Below, in pieces: positions 51,772 to 59,358 of a DNA stretch of 64,000 nucleotides. Numbering within the stretch: the stretch's first letter is position 1; each line of letters begins with the position of its first letter. The notes beneath the pieces were generated by a model. The model ran no database searches. It was not told the origin of the DNA and was given only the letters and a program-made list of their open reading frames with translations. This stretch comes from Lewinellaceae bacterium (GTDB lineage Bacteria > Bacteroidota > Bacteroidia > Chitinophagales > Saprospiraceae), in contig JACJXZ010000024.1 in the NCBI GenBank assembly GCA_020636375.1, positions 1-64,000 on the forward strand, in the 5' to 3' direction. Both the position numbers and the translations under genes were made by a program.

Positions 51772-52653
51772 TCACTCCCCCCTCCACCCATAATGCCCCA
51801 CCACGTCAAAATCCAGCTTGCTTTTCGCCACCTCATCCAGGTTTATGTCAGCGTAGAGAATGCCTTCCTCATCCCAGAGCGGCCCGGCGACGGCCTCCCC
51901 CAGCGGCCCGAACACTGCGCTGCCGCCCCGGCATAGCACCTCCGGCAGGCCCTTCAACTCCCCCTGGTACTGCTCCGGGTACATCTCCCGGGTGACGAAC
52001 TGGTTGCAACCCAGCACATAACAACGCCCCTCGCAGGCAATATGGCGGAGGGTCGCCTGCCAGGACTCCCGCTGGTCGGCCGTGGGTGCCAGGTAGAGCT
52101 GTACATTCTGCTCGTAGAGCACCATCCGGGCCAGGGGCATGTAGTTCTCCCAGCAGATGAGGCCGCCCATCCGGCCAAGAGGAGTGTCCATTACCTGGAG
52201 GTCCGATCCATCGCCCTCCCCCCAGATGATGCGCTCGGCGGCGGTAGGTTTGAGCTTGCGGTGGCGGTGCAGCAGCTCGCCCTGCGGCGAAAAAACGAGC
52301 AGGCTGCAGTACAGGGTATTGCCCTGTGGGCTGCGCTCCACGGCGCCCAGGGCGAGGTAGGCGCCATGGTCGCGGGCGATAGCGCCCAGGCGTTCTGCAG
52401 CCGGGCTGCCCATCACCAGGGCATTCCGGAAATAGGCCAGCCACTGCTCCCGCCCCTCGGCGGAGCGGCTGCCCACTACCGTGCCGAAGCTCAGCCCCCG
52501 GGGGTAGCCTCCGATGAATGCCTCGGGAAAAAGGAGGAGTTGCGCGCCGTTTTCTGCCGCTTCGTGGGCAAGGCTGGCCGCTTTTTCGATGGTGGCCTCC
52601 AGGTTGAAGAGAACAGAGGCGGCCTGGATGAGAGCGATCTTGGTGGTTGGCAT
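51772..52653 (-). CDS. Carbon-nitrogen hydrolase, aliphatic-nitrilase type
   Basis: The 293-residue product has the complete catalytic triad of the nitrilase superfamily: Glu44 in LLFPEAFIGGYP, Lys133 in HRKLKPTAAER and Cys167 in GLICWENYMPLAR. The sequence around these (FIGGYPRG, CWENYMPL) is that of branch 1 nitrilases, which convert nitriles to carboxylic acids and ammonia without an amide stage. The C-terminus (LDEVAKSKLDFDVVGHYGWRGE) shows the usual conserved region and appears complete. It is monocistronic and divergent from the cupredoxin gene with a 130-bp gap. Confidence 0.9.
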   Translation of the reverse strand: MPTTKIALIQAASVLFNLEATIEKAASLAHEAAENGAQLLLFPEAFIGGYPRGLSFGTVVGSRSAEGREQWLAYFRNALVMGSPAAERLGAIARDHGAYLALGAVERSPQGNTLYCSLLVFSPQGELLHRHRKLKPTAAERIIWGEGDGSDLQVMDTPLGRMGGLICWENYMPLARMVLYEQNVQLYLAPTADQRESWQATLRHIACEGRCYVLGCNQFVTREMYPEQYQGELKGLPEVLCRGGSAVFGPLGEAVAGPLWDEEGILYADINLDEVAKSKLDFDVVGHYGWRGE

Positions 52654-52783
52654 GGTTGTGTTTTTAGGTTTGTAAAACTAAACAACTTCCACCATCCATC
52701 CCGGTACAGCCGCCAACCACTCAGGAACAGTAGCGCAGCGTCCTCAATTCCCGTATTTTCTCCCCGCAAAAAACAATCACCCG

Positions 52784-53665
52784 ATGTTAAAAACGGCCTT
52801 TCTCCTGACGGCATGCCTGTCCTTGCTGGTGTCCCGGTTTCAAATTGCGCACTCCACGCGGGGTGAAATTTCACGCGGAGGCGAAAAGGCGCAAAAAATT
52901 GGGGCCCAACCACCTGGCGAATCTGCGCATCCGCGCCTCTGCGGGCTGGCCTGTGCTGTGTCTTCCAAAATTAATGCACTGAGTTTCGAACCCGATATTG
53001 CCGCTCCCCCTGCCATGGCTGCCCGGCAACAGCCGCCGCAACCGCCGCCACGGCCCGGCAATGCCAACGAACTGTACGGCACGATCGGCCTGCCCCATGC
53101 CGGCCGGTGGATGGCTCGTGGCAAAGGGTACAACAAGGACGGCGCCCCGGCGATGCATTCCGACGACCCCATGGCCGACCCCAACCGCAACGTCATCGTC
53201 AGCGCGCACCCGCTGGATTTCGCGCCTGCCCTGCCGCCAACCCCGGAAGCGGTCGTCACCCAGAAAGAACAGACCTTCCTGCCCTGCGTGCTGCCCGTAA
53301 CCGTAGGCTCTACGGTCTATTTTATGAACGAAGACCAGTTCGTGCACAGCATTTATTCCATGACCCTGCGCAGCATCGCTATCGGCCGGCGGCCGCCCGG
53401 GGAGATGCATCCCCGGAAGATCGACAAGCCGGGCGTCATCCAGCTCACCTGCGACATCCATACCCACATGCGGGGCGTGGTGCTCAGCCTGGAGACGCCT
53501 TACTTCACCCGGGCCGGCGCCGACGGGCGCTATCGCCTCCGGGGATTGCCCGACGGGCGCTACCGGATCGAAGCTTACCACCTCGACGCCGGTAAGCGGA
53601 CACTGGAAACCACACTCTCCGGCGGACAGGCCAAGCAGCTGGATTTTAATTATGTCAAACCCTAA
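52784..53665 (+). CDS. Secreted cupredoxin-like protein with carboxypeptidase-regulatory-like end
   Basis: The 293-residue product has a signal peptide (MLKTAFLLTACLSLLVS). Residues about 25-66 read dispersed-repeat DNA (an ACGCGGAGGCG type) and look like an in-frame insertion. The rest contains a plastocyanin-like fold with type 1 copper ligands: His188 (VHSIYSM), Cys223 and His226 or His228 (TCDIHTHMRG), and Met229. The terminal segment (GADGRYRLRGLPDGRYRIEAYH) resembles a carboxypeptidase-regulatory/DUF4198 beta sandwich. Such proteins occur in electron-transfer or copper-related envelope systems. The stop lies 3 bp before the porin-like gene, so they are one operon. Confidence 0.8.
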   Translation: MLKTAFLLTACLSLLVSRFQIAHSTRGEISRGGEKAQKIGAQPPGESAHPRLCGLACAVSSKINALSFEPDIAAPPAMAARQQPPQPPPRPGNANELYGTIGLPHAGRWMARGKGYNKDGAPAMHSDDPMADPNRNVIVSAHPLDFAPALPPTPEAVVTQKEQTFLPCVLPVTVGSTVYFMNEDQFVHSIYSMTLRSIAIGRRPPGEMHPRKIDKPGVIQLTCDIHTHMRGVVLSLETPYFTRAGADGRYRLRGLPDGRYRIEAYHLDAGKRTLETTLSGGQAKQLDFNYVKP

Positions 53666-53668
53666 GCC

Positions 53669-54856
53669 ATGAGAACAGCCCGCTTACTGGCCACGCTCAA
53701 GCTGGCAGCCCTGCCCCTCGCGCTGCCGGGCCAACTGGAGTTCAACGCCAGTGCCAGCTTCGAACTGTCCGGAGGAGGGGATAAATCGCATTATTATTAC
53801 AACGAAATCCACGAGGACTACCGCGGCTGGCGCGCCGGCCTGGCACAGGCCAACCTGATGGCGCGCTGGCCTCTGGCTTCCGGCTGGCAACTGCAGGGGC
53901 GCCTGCTCCTGGAGAGGGATCAGGGGCAGAGGCCCGAACAGCTGAGCCTCCCCCAGTTCAACCTGGAGTGGGCGCCAAAGAAGAGCGCCGTCCGCTTCAC
54001 CCTGGGCCGCTTCCTCTATCCCTTCGGCGCTTTCAACGGCCGGCAACTGCCCGCCGAACGGACATTTATCGCCCGTCCTTTAGCCTACAGCTACTACGTC
54101 AATATCTCAGAAAAGGCCGGTTTTTTCCCGGGGATGGGCGACCAGGCCAAAATAAAGGCGGACGGAGAAACGCAGTGGGGCAGTACCCTGCTCTACTACG
54201 GAGGCTATGCCGCCGGCTTGAAGGCCCATTGGGAGATCTGCCCCCGTAAAGCCTGGCTGGACGCCGCCGTAGTGAACGGAGCGCCCACCGCCGGCCCGCG
54301 CCCCGGCGGCCCTCTGAAGTGGGGCTTCGCTTCCCGCCTCTCGGCCCAGCCCGATTTCTGGTGGAAGCAGGGCCTCTCCCTGGCGTACGGCACCTTTATG
54401 GAACGAACCGGGATCAATGCTGGCCTGGAGGGCCTGAATGCCTTCCGGCAGGCTCTGATCGGCACGGATTGCCAGTTCAGTTTCGGGTACTTCGAACTAT
54501 CGGGAGAACTCATCGCGGCCACTTACCGGGTGCCGAGATACCAGCCGGAAGAGGGCAATTTCGTCCCCGGGGCGGTACACCTGAAAGCCATCTCCGGTTA
54601 TGCCGACATCAAGTACAGCCTGCCTTTCCTGGGCGGAGCGTACCTGGCCTACCGCATCGGCGGAATGCGGTTCGGCAAAATCCCGGGAGAGGGCGAGCAA
54701 TGGGACAACAACCTGCGCCGCCACTCTCTCGCCGCCGGCTACCGCGTCAATTCTTTCCTGCTCGTGCAGGCCACCGGTTCTGTCCAGCAGGTGGAAGATA
54801 AAGCCTGGAGCCGGCATCAGCAGGCCTTCCGGCTGATGGTGACGGCTTTTTATTGA
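53669..54856 (+). CDS. Porin-like outer-membrane beta-barrel protein
   Basis: The 395-residue product has a signal peptide (MRTARLLATLKLAALPLALPGQ). It then shows alternating amphipathic strands with aromatic girdles throughout (WQLQGRLLLERD, AVRFTLGRFLYPFG, LLYYGGYAAGLKAHW, FRLMVTAFY), ending in the C-terminal aromatic residue typical of BamA-assembled barrels. The phosphate-selective-porin/OprP-like layout fits, but the family is not certain. It sits 3 bp after the cupredoxin gene and is surely co-translated. A role as a channel or receptor for the copper protein's ligand or partner is inferred. Confidence 0.75.
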   Translation: MRTARLLATLKLAALPLALPGQLEFNASASFELSGGGDKSHYYYNEIHEDYRGWRAGLAQANLMARWPLASGWQLQGRLLLERDQGQRPEQLSLPQFNLEWAPKKSAVRFTLGRFLYPFGAFNGRQLPAERTFIARPLAYSYYVNISEKAGFFPGMGDQAKIKADGETQWGSTLLYYGGYAAGLKAHWEICPRKAWLDAAVVNGAPTAGPRPGGPLKWGFASRLSAQPDFWWKQGLSLAYGTFMERTGINAGLEGLNAFRQALIGTDCQFSFGYFELSGELIAATYRVPRYQPEEGNFVPGAVHLKAISGYADIKYSLPFLGGAYLAYRIGGMRFGKIPGEGEQWDNNLRRHSLAAGYRVNSFLLVQATGSVQQVEDKAWSRHQQAFRLMVTAFY

Positions 54857-54941
54857 TTGTCATGATAATAGGTCCGCATGTTCAGGACGCATTATACATC
54901 AAACGTTTCATGTCAAACAGCTTCTTAGACACGGCCAGCAA

Positions 54942-57230
54942 ATGCATCAAACGGCACTCTACATATTGCTCTTCCTCCTCACTCCGGCCTTTGTCCTGCC
55001 ACAGCCGCCTTCCCGCTATTTCCCCCGCCCGTCGGCCTTTGAACAGCGGATGGAACAACTGCTGGCGGACGGCGACACCGAGGCGGTCCGGAAAGCCGGC
55101 GAGCAGATGCAGCGGAGCGCTTCCTCGCCCCAGGACGCAGGGCGGGCCCTGTTCTACCTGGCCCAGGCGTGCCTGCAGGAAGGATTTCAGGCCGAGGGCC
55201 GGCGCCGGCTGGAAGGCGCGCTGAGGCGGTTTCGCTACGCCGGCGACCAGGAGGGCGCGGCGGCGGCGTTGCTCGAACTGGGTATCCTGGCTCTGCAGTA
55301 CGGAGAAACGCAGGATGCAGCCGGCTATTTCCATCAGGCTGAGCAACTGGCCAGGAAGCTGGTGATCCCTCAACTGCTGTACAGCCTGCGATACCATCAG
55401 GCTTTGCTGCACAGCACAGACAAGGAAAGAGCTGTAAGTTATCTCCGGGAAGGGCTGGTTTGGGCGGAGGTGCTGAAAGACCCCGACAAGGCCGGGGCAG
55501 TATGTGAAGAGTTGTACAACCAGTACCGGTACGCCGGGCAGAACGATTCGGCGGAGGTGTACTTCCAGGCTTTTATCCGCATCAAGGAAGAACAGGGCGA
55601 CACCATCGAGCTCATTGGGGACTATTCTGCCTACGGCGGGTATCAGGAGGGCCTCGGCCGCTACACTGTGGCCCAGAAGCACCTGATCCGGGCTTTGCAG
55701 CTGGCGGAGGCCGTCCGGGACACCTTCTCCATGATGGGGCTCTACACGCATATTGGGGCGGTCTTCAAAGCCCAGAGAGACTGGGACAGCGCGCTGTCCT
55801 ACGCCCGAAAAGCAGCGAGGTTTGCCCGCAGCCGGAACATGCCGGGCATCGAGGCCGCCAACCTCAAAAACCAGGCGGACATACTGGTGGAAACCGGCAG
55901 GCCGGCAGCGGCTATTCCGGATTACCGGCGGGCGCTGGGCCTGTTCCTGCAACTCAACAACCCCATATCGGCCGCCGAGGTACAGATCAGCCTGTTGAAC
56001 CTGAAGGAAAAGGGATATCCGGCTGCCGGGCAGGATGCCGGGGAGGCAATACGAATCCTCCGGGAGGCCCTGGCCGTCCGGAAAAAGATCAATGACCGGC
56101 CCAATATGCTCCATACCCAGTTGGTGCTGGCGCGGCTGGAGTTGTGGCAGGGCCGCTACGCCCGGGCCGAAGCCTTGCTGCAGGAGGCTCTGCGGTGGAG
56201 TTCAGATATGGATAGCCAAAACAGCCGGGCGGAAGCCTATAGCCTGCTCGCCCGCACCCGCGCCGCTACCGGTGATTTTCAGAATGCCTACCGCTACCAG
56301 GAGCAGCACCGCATCCTGCAGGACAGCATCCTTTCCCGGCAGAATATAACGCTCATCCAGGAACTGGAAGTGAAATACCAGGCGGAAAAGAAAGACCGCG
56401 CCCTGGCCGAAAGGCAGGCGCGGGCAGAACAGCTGGAGGCCGAGGTTCAAAAGAAATATTACCAGGTCGTCCTGCTGGCGGTCGGATCTACCCTGGCCTC
56501 CCTGGTTGCCGGCCTCCTGTTCTTTCTCTTTCGCTACAACAAGCGCCTGCACCTCCACCGGCTACAGCTGATCCGCAAGGAACAGGAAGCCCGCCGCCTG
56601 CAGGCTGCCATCGAAGGGGAAGAGAAAGAGCGCAAGCGCCTGGCCCGCGAGCTGCACGACGGCCTGGGCGCCGTGCTGGCCACGGCCAAGATGCAGATCA
56701 GCGCCCTGGCCGACTACGTGCCTGCCGTGCAGCTCTCGCACAGCTATGCCAAAGCCGGAAACCTGATCGACGAGGCCTGCCGGAGCGTCCGGGAAATCTC
56801 CCATAACCTGACGCCGGACATCCTGGAACAGCACGGGCTGGAGTTCGCCCTCCAACACCTGTGCGATTCTACGGCCAAAGCGCACCGGATAGAGGTCGAC
56901 TTCATCCCTTACGGTTTGGAAGCCCCGATCCCGGAACCGGCCAGCATCGCCGTTTACCGCATCACTCAGGAATTGCTGAAAAACATCACGCAGCACGCCG
57001 GCGCCTGCTCCGTGATCGTCCAGGCTACCGTCGAAGACGGATGGCTGCTCCTCATCGTGGAAGACGACGGCCGTGGCTTCGAACTCCACAACGGCTTCAC
57101 CGGCGGGATCGGGCTTTCCAATATGCGGTCGAGAGTGGCTTACCTGGGGGGCAGGCTGGATATCGACACTGCGCCGGAGCAGGGGAGTACGTTTAGCGTG
57201 GAGATTCCGTTGGGGGGTGGGGGAGGGTAG
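54942..57230 (+). CDS. TPR-containing sensor histidine kinase (HisKA_3/NarX type)
   Basis: The 762-residue product has a signal peptide (1-20) and a periplasmic TPR superhelix (about 25-480). A membrane helix follows at about 508-528 (VLLAVGSTLASLVAGLLFFLF), then a coiled coil, then a HisKA_3 dimerisation domain with the phosphoacceptor His572 in KRLARELHDGLGAVLA. The HATPase domain has its N box in ELLKNITQHA, DDGRGF and GGIGLSNM motifs. Kinases of this type phosphorylate LuxR-type regulators; the cognate regulator gene follows after 173 bp. The signal sensed by the TPR region is unknown. Confidence 0.9.
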   Translation: MHQTALYILLFLLTPAFVLPQPPSRYFPRPSAFEQRMEQLLADGDTEAVRKAGEQMQRSASSPQDAGRALFYLAQACLQEGFQAEGRRRLEGALRRFRYAGDQEGAAAALLELGILALQYGETQDAAGYFHQAEQLARKLVIPQLLYSLRYHQALLHSTDKERAVSYLREGLVWAEVLKDPDKAGAVCEELYNQYRYAGQNDSAEVYFQAFIRIKEEQGDTIELIGDYSAYGGYQEGLGRYTVAQKHLIRALQLAEAVRDTFSMMGLYTHIGAVFKAQRDWDSALSYARKAARFARSRNMPGIEAANLKNQADILVETGRPAAAIPDYRRALGLFLQLNNPISAAEVQISLLNLKEKGYPAAGQDAGEAIRILREALAVRKKINDRPNMLHTQLVLARLELWQGRYARAEALLQEALRWSSDMDSQNSRAEAYSLLARTRAATGDFQNAYRYQEQHRILQDSILSRQNITLIQELEVKYQAEKKDRALAERQARAEQLEAEVQKKYYQVVLLAVGSTLASLVAGLLFFLFRYNKRLHLHRLQLIRKEQEARRLQAAIEGEEKERKRLARELHDGLGAVLATAKMQISALADYVPAVQLSHSYAKAGNLIDEACRSVREISHNLTPDILEQHGLEFALQHLCDSTAKAHRIEVDFIPYGLEAPIPEPASIAVYRITQELLKNITQHAGACSVIVQATVEDGWLLLIVEDDGRGFELHNGFTGGIGLSNMRSRVAYLGGRLDIDTAPEQGSTFSVEIPLGGGGG

Positions 57231-57349
57231 AGGGGTATATGGGTATATGGTTATATGGCTGTATGGCCATATTGTTGGCGGGACGGGAGTTGGAGGGGAT
57301 GGTTATATTGTTGGGGTCATACCAAGGCTTCGTGCAATCTTTGCGCCTT

Positions 57350-57394
57350 GGTGTCTTTGTGGCAAAAGCCTCTTAGCCCAGCTAAATAGTTACA
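57350..57394. repeat. Right-end fragment of the GTAACTATTTAG MITE
   Basis: The sequence GTGTCTTTGTGGCAAAAGCC to CCAGCTAAATAGTTAC matches the right part of the 11153-11294 element. Its left end is missing. It lies 9 bp before the response-regulator start, so it forms that gene's leader. Confidence 0.7.
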
Positions 57395-57403
57395 AAAAAA
57401 GAA

Positions 57404-58045
57404 ATGATGAACATACTTATCGTAGACGACCACAAGATCGTGATTGATGGCCTGCGGACGCTATTGGAAGGAGAAAGCAGTATTGCCGGCATTTTTGAAG
57501 CGCTCAGCGGAGAAGAGGCGCTGGAAATGGCGGCCAGCCAGGATATTGGCCTGGTATTGCTGGACATTAACCTGCCCGGCATAGACGGCTTTGAGGCCTG
57601 CCGCCGCCTGAAATCCTCCCATCCGGAGCGGAAAGTGATCGCTCTGACCATGCACAGCAACGGCGGTTACATTTCCCGGATGGTCAAAGCCGGCGTCGAT
57701 GGGTATCTCCTCAAGAACACCGGCAAGGAAGAACTGATGCTTGCGATAAAAAAAGTAGCCGCAGGGGAGCAATATTTCAGCCGGGAAGTGGCCAACAGCC
57801 TGATTGCCGGCATGCAGCAACCCCGGCAGCCACAACCCGCCGGATACATCCAGAAGCTCACCCGCCGGGAAAAGGAGGTGTTGCACCTCATCATCGAGGA
57901 GCACACCACCGAGGAGATCGCCGAAAAGCTGTTTATCTCCCCCGCCACCGCCATCTCTCACCGCAAAAGCCTGCTGCGCAAGCTCGATGCCAAAAACACC
58001 GCCGGGCTGGTCAAAGCCGCTTTTGAGTTCGGATTGGTGAGTTAA
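57404..58045 (+). CDS. LuxR/NarL-family response regulator
   Basis: The 213-residue product has a receiver domain (1-120) with the acidic pocket Asp8-Asp9 (IVDDH), the phosphoacceptor Asp54 (LVLLDINLPG), Thr in IALTMHS and Lys in YLLKNTGKEE. The LuxR-type HTH at about 148-207 contains LTRREKEVLHLIIEEHTTEE and SPATAISHRKSLLRKL. It is the obvious partner of the preceding TPR histidine kinase. ATGs at 57404 and 57407 are both possible. A truncated MITE end sits immediately upstream and may now supply part of the leader. Confidence 0.95.
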   Translation: MMNILIVDDHKIVIDGLRTLLEGESSIAGIFEALSGEEALEMAASQDIGLVLLDINLPGIDGFEACRRLKSSHPERKVIALTMHSNGGYISRMVKAGVDGYLLKNTGKEELMLAIKKVAAGEQYFSREVANSLIAGMQQPRQPQPAGYIQKLTRREKEVLHLIIEEHTTEEIAEKLFISPATAISHRKSLLRKLDAKNTAGLVKAAFEFGLVS

Positions 58046-58072
58046 TCCCCCTTTTTGGGGATATTTCAAATA

Positions 58073-58118
58073 CCCTACTTTGTGGGGATGTTTTGCCTTT
58101 CGTTGCCGCGTACCTTTG
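58073..58118 (+). promoter_or_regulatory. Direct repeat and -7-like box before the EAD-like gene
   Basis: CTACTTTGTGGGG (58075) and GTACCTTTGTGGGG (58110) are direct repeats about 35 bp apart. The second contains TACCTTTG, matching TAnnTTTG. No TTG lies at the right distance. They could be binding sites for the adjacent response regulator, which is inference only. Confidence 0.35.
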
Positions 58119-58152
58119 TGGGGTCAGTTCAAAACTCCAAAAACTGGAAAGC

Positions 58153-58647
58153 ATGACCACGAAAGACATCGTATTCAGCCACATCAAAGGCCAGCTGGCC
58201 GCCGGCCAGCTCGAAGCGGCCATCCGGGAGATCCGGCTCCTTTCTCCCAGCCGGAGCATTACCCGGGAATTGAAAAAATACCAAATCCTGCTGAGCCGGC
58301 TCCGGAAGCTGCTCCGCCAGGGCATCATGCGCAAGTGGGAATTCCACCAGGCGCGGAACAAGATTCACCTGGCCCTGCTGGAAGTGTTGTGGGAAGTGGA
58401 AAGAGCGCCTTCCAGCCTGGGGCTGCTGACCGCCATCCTGCGCATCCCCGCCGGGTGGAAAGCGGCTATCCTCAGCCCTGTAGCCATTGCTCTGGCCCTC
58501 TATTTATGGCTGGCATTCCCCTATCCTTTCGAACTGCCCGACATGGACGAACCGGATGCTATAGAACAGGAGCAAAGCACAGAAGAACAAGGAAAGGAAA
58601 ACGCCCTGGAGATAGGGCAGATGCTTTTGAAAAGGGTAGGGCCGTGA
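58153..58647 (+). CDS. Small membrane protein with N-terminal effector-associated (EAD-like) domain
   Basis: The 164-residue product begins MTTKDIVFSHIKGQLAAGQL. Residues 1-85 form a helical bundle resembling effector-associated domains of the EAD11 type (G.L..AI.......S.....E....LSR.......G........E.NKI..ALLEVL), which act as adaptor modules in bacterial conflict and signalling proteins. A membrane helix follows (about 108-126, LSPVAIALALYLWLAFPYPF), and then a short acidic C-terminus (MDEPDAIEQEQSTEEQ). The 164-residue form starts at 58153; a 20-residue longer form would begin inside the putative promoter. It follows the response regulator by 107 bp. The domain call is from pattern only. 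Confidence 0.55.
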   Translation: MTTKDIVFSHIKGQLAAGQLEAAIREIRLLSPSRSITRELKKYQILLSRLRKLLRQGIMRKWEFHQARNKIHLALLEVLWEVERAPSSLGLLTAILRIPAGWKAAILSPVAIALALYLWLAFPYPFELPDMDEPDAIEQEQSTEEQGKENALEIGQMLLKRVGP

Positions 58648-58729
58648 GCCAGGCCTTGCACAAACGGCCCACTTGATTGGTTTTCAAAAATTAAACGGGG
58701 GGTTGCCGTGATAGCCGACAGGCTCCTAG

Positions 58730-58887
58730 GAGCCTGTCGGAGAAGTGTTGGTGAGGCGAGGACGAGCAAATATTGTTCTGAACGAGGCGCGATGAAGGAG
58801 CATAGTGGTGCTACGCGACTGAAAAGCAACGAAGTGCAGAACAATACTTGCCGTTCGCAGCCCATCAAGTGCTTCTCCGACAGGCTC
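58730..58887. mobile_element. CTAG-flanked palindromic element, copy E (158 bp)
   Basis: Ends GAGCCTGTCGGAGAAG and CTTCTCCGACAGGCTC are perfect inverted repeats, flanked by CTAG at 58726-58729 and 58888-58891. The centre is GCATAG-TGG-TGCTACGC. The bases just left (CCGACAGGCTC) equal its right end, suggesting a second, mostly deleted copy. Confidence 0.8.
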
Positions 58888-58917
58888 CTAGCAGCCTGAA
58901 AGGCCACCTTAACTTAG

Positions 58918-59100
58918 GGGTCGCGCAACAATAACTTACCCATCTATAGTCGTTATTTTGCGCGCTGGCGGCCCCGACACTTCGTGTGCGGGGTAGACTG
59001 TTGCCAAGCCTCGCCGTAGCTGGGCTATGCCTACGTTTGGCGCCTTGCCAGCACACAAAATAACTTCCTCTATTTTGGGTAACTTATTATTGTGTGATCC
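58918..59100. mobile_element. CTTAG-flanked palindromic element, copy A3 (183 bp)
   Basis: Same sequence as A1/A2, plus 27 bp that include the 22-bp palindrome at 58972-58993. CTTAG flanks at 58913-58917 and 59101-59105. It is inserted in the 'ACTTAGCACGGGGCAACG' core of a MITE-type repeat. Confidence 0.85.
58972..58993. repeat. 22-bp palindrome, copy 2 (inside A3)
   Basis: CCCCGACACTTCGTGT followed by GCGGGG. Present in A3 and absent from A1 and A2, so it was added after element A spread. Confidence 0.8.
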
Positions 59101-59105
59101 CTTAG

Positions 59106-59320
59106 CACGGGGCAACGCCCCGTGTCAATAAGCATAGCATTTGGAATCGCCCTGAAAGGGCAACCTAAAAGCCTGGCCTTGCCGGCAAATTATTTTGGCC
59201 CTTCAGGCCGTAGGCGGCCCTCCTTATACCGCACGGGGCGATGCCCCGTGCTAAGATATATTAGCCTCCGGCATGCGCCGGAGCAGGCTCTTCGGGCTGT
59301 ACCGGTAAGCAAGCACTAGT
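59106..59320. repeat. MITE core repeat (GGGGCAACGCCCC type)
   Basis: GGGGCAACGCCCCGTG, TTCAGGCCGTAGGCGGC, ACGGGGCGATGCCCCGTGC and CTCCGGCATGCGCCGGAGCA follow in the same order as in the MITEs at 43762, 50737 and 62359. Terminal repeats are not recognisable. The left part of the core lies at 58892-58912, beyond element A3. Confidence 0.7.
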
Positions 59321-59358
59321 AGCTACCAAAACGTTATAATGAGAAAAAATCCGAAAAG

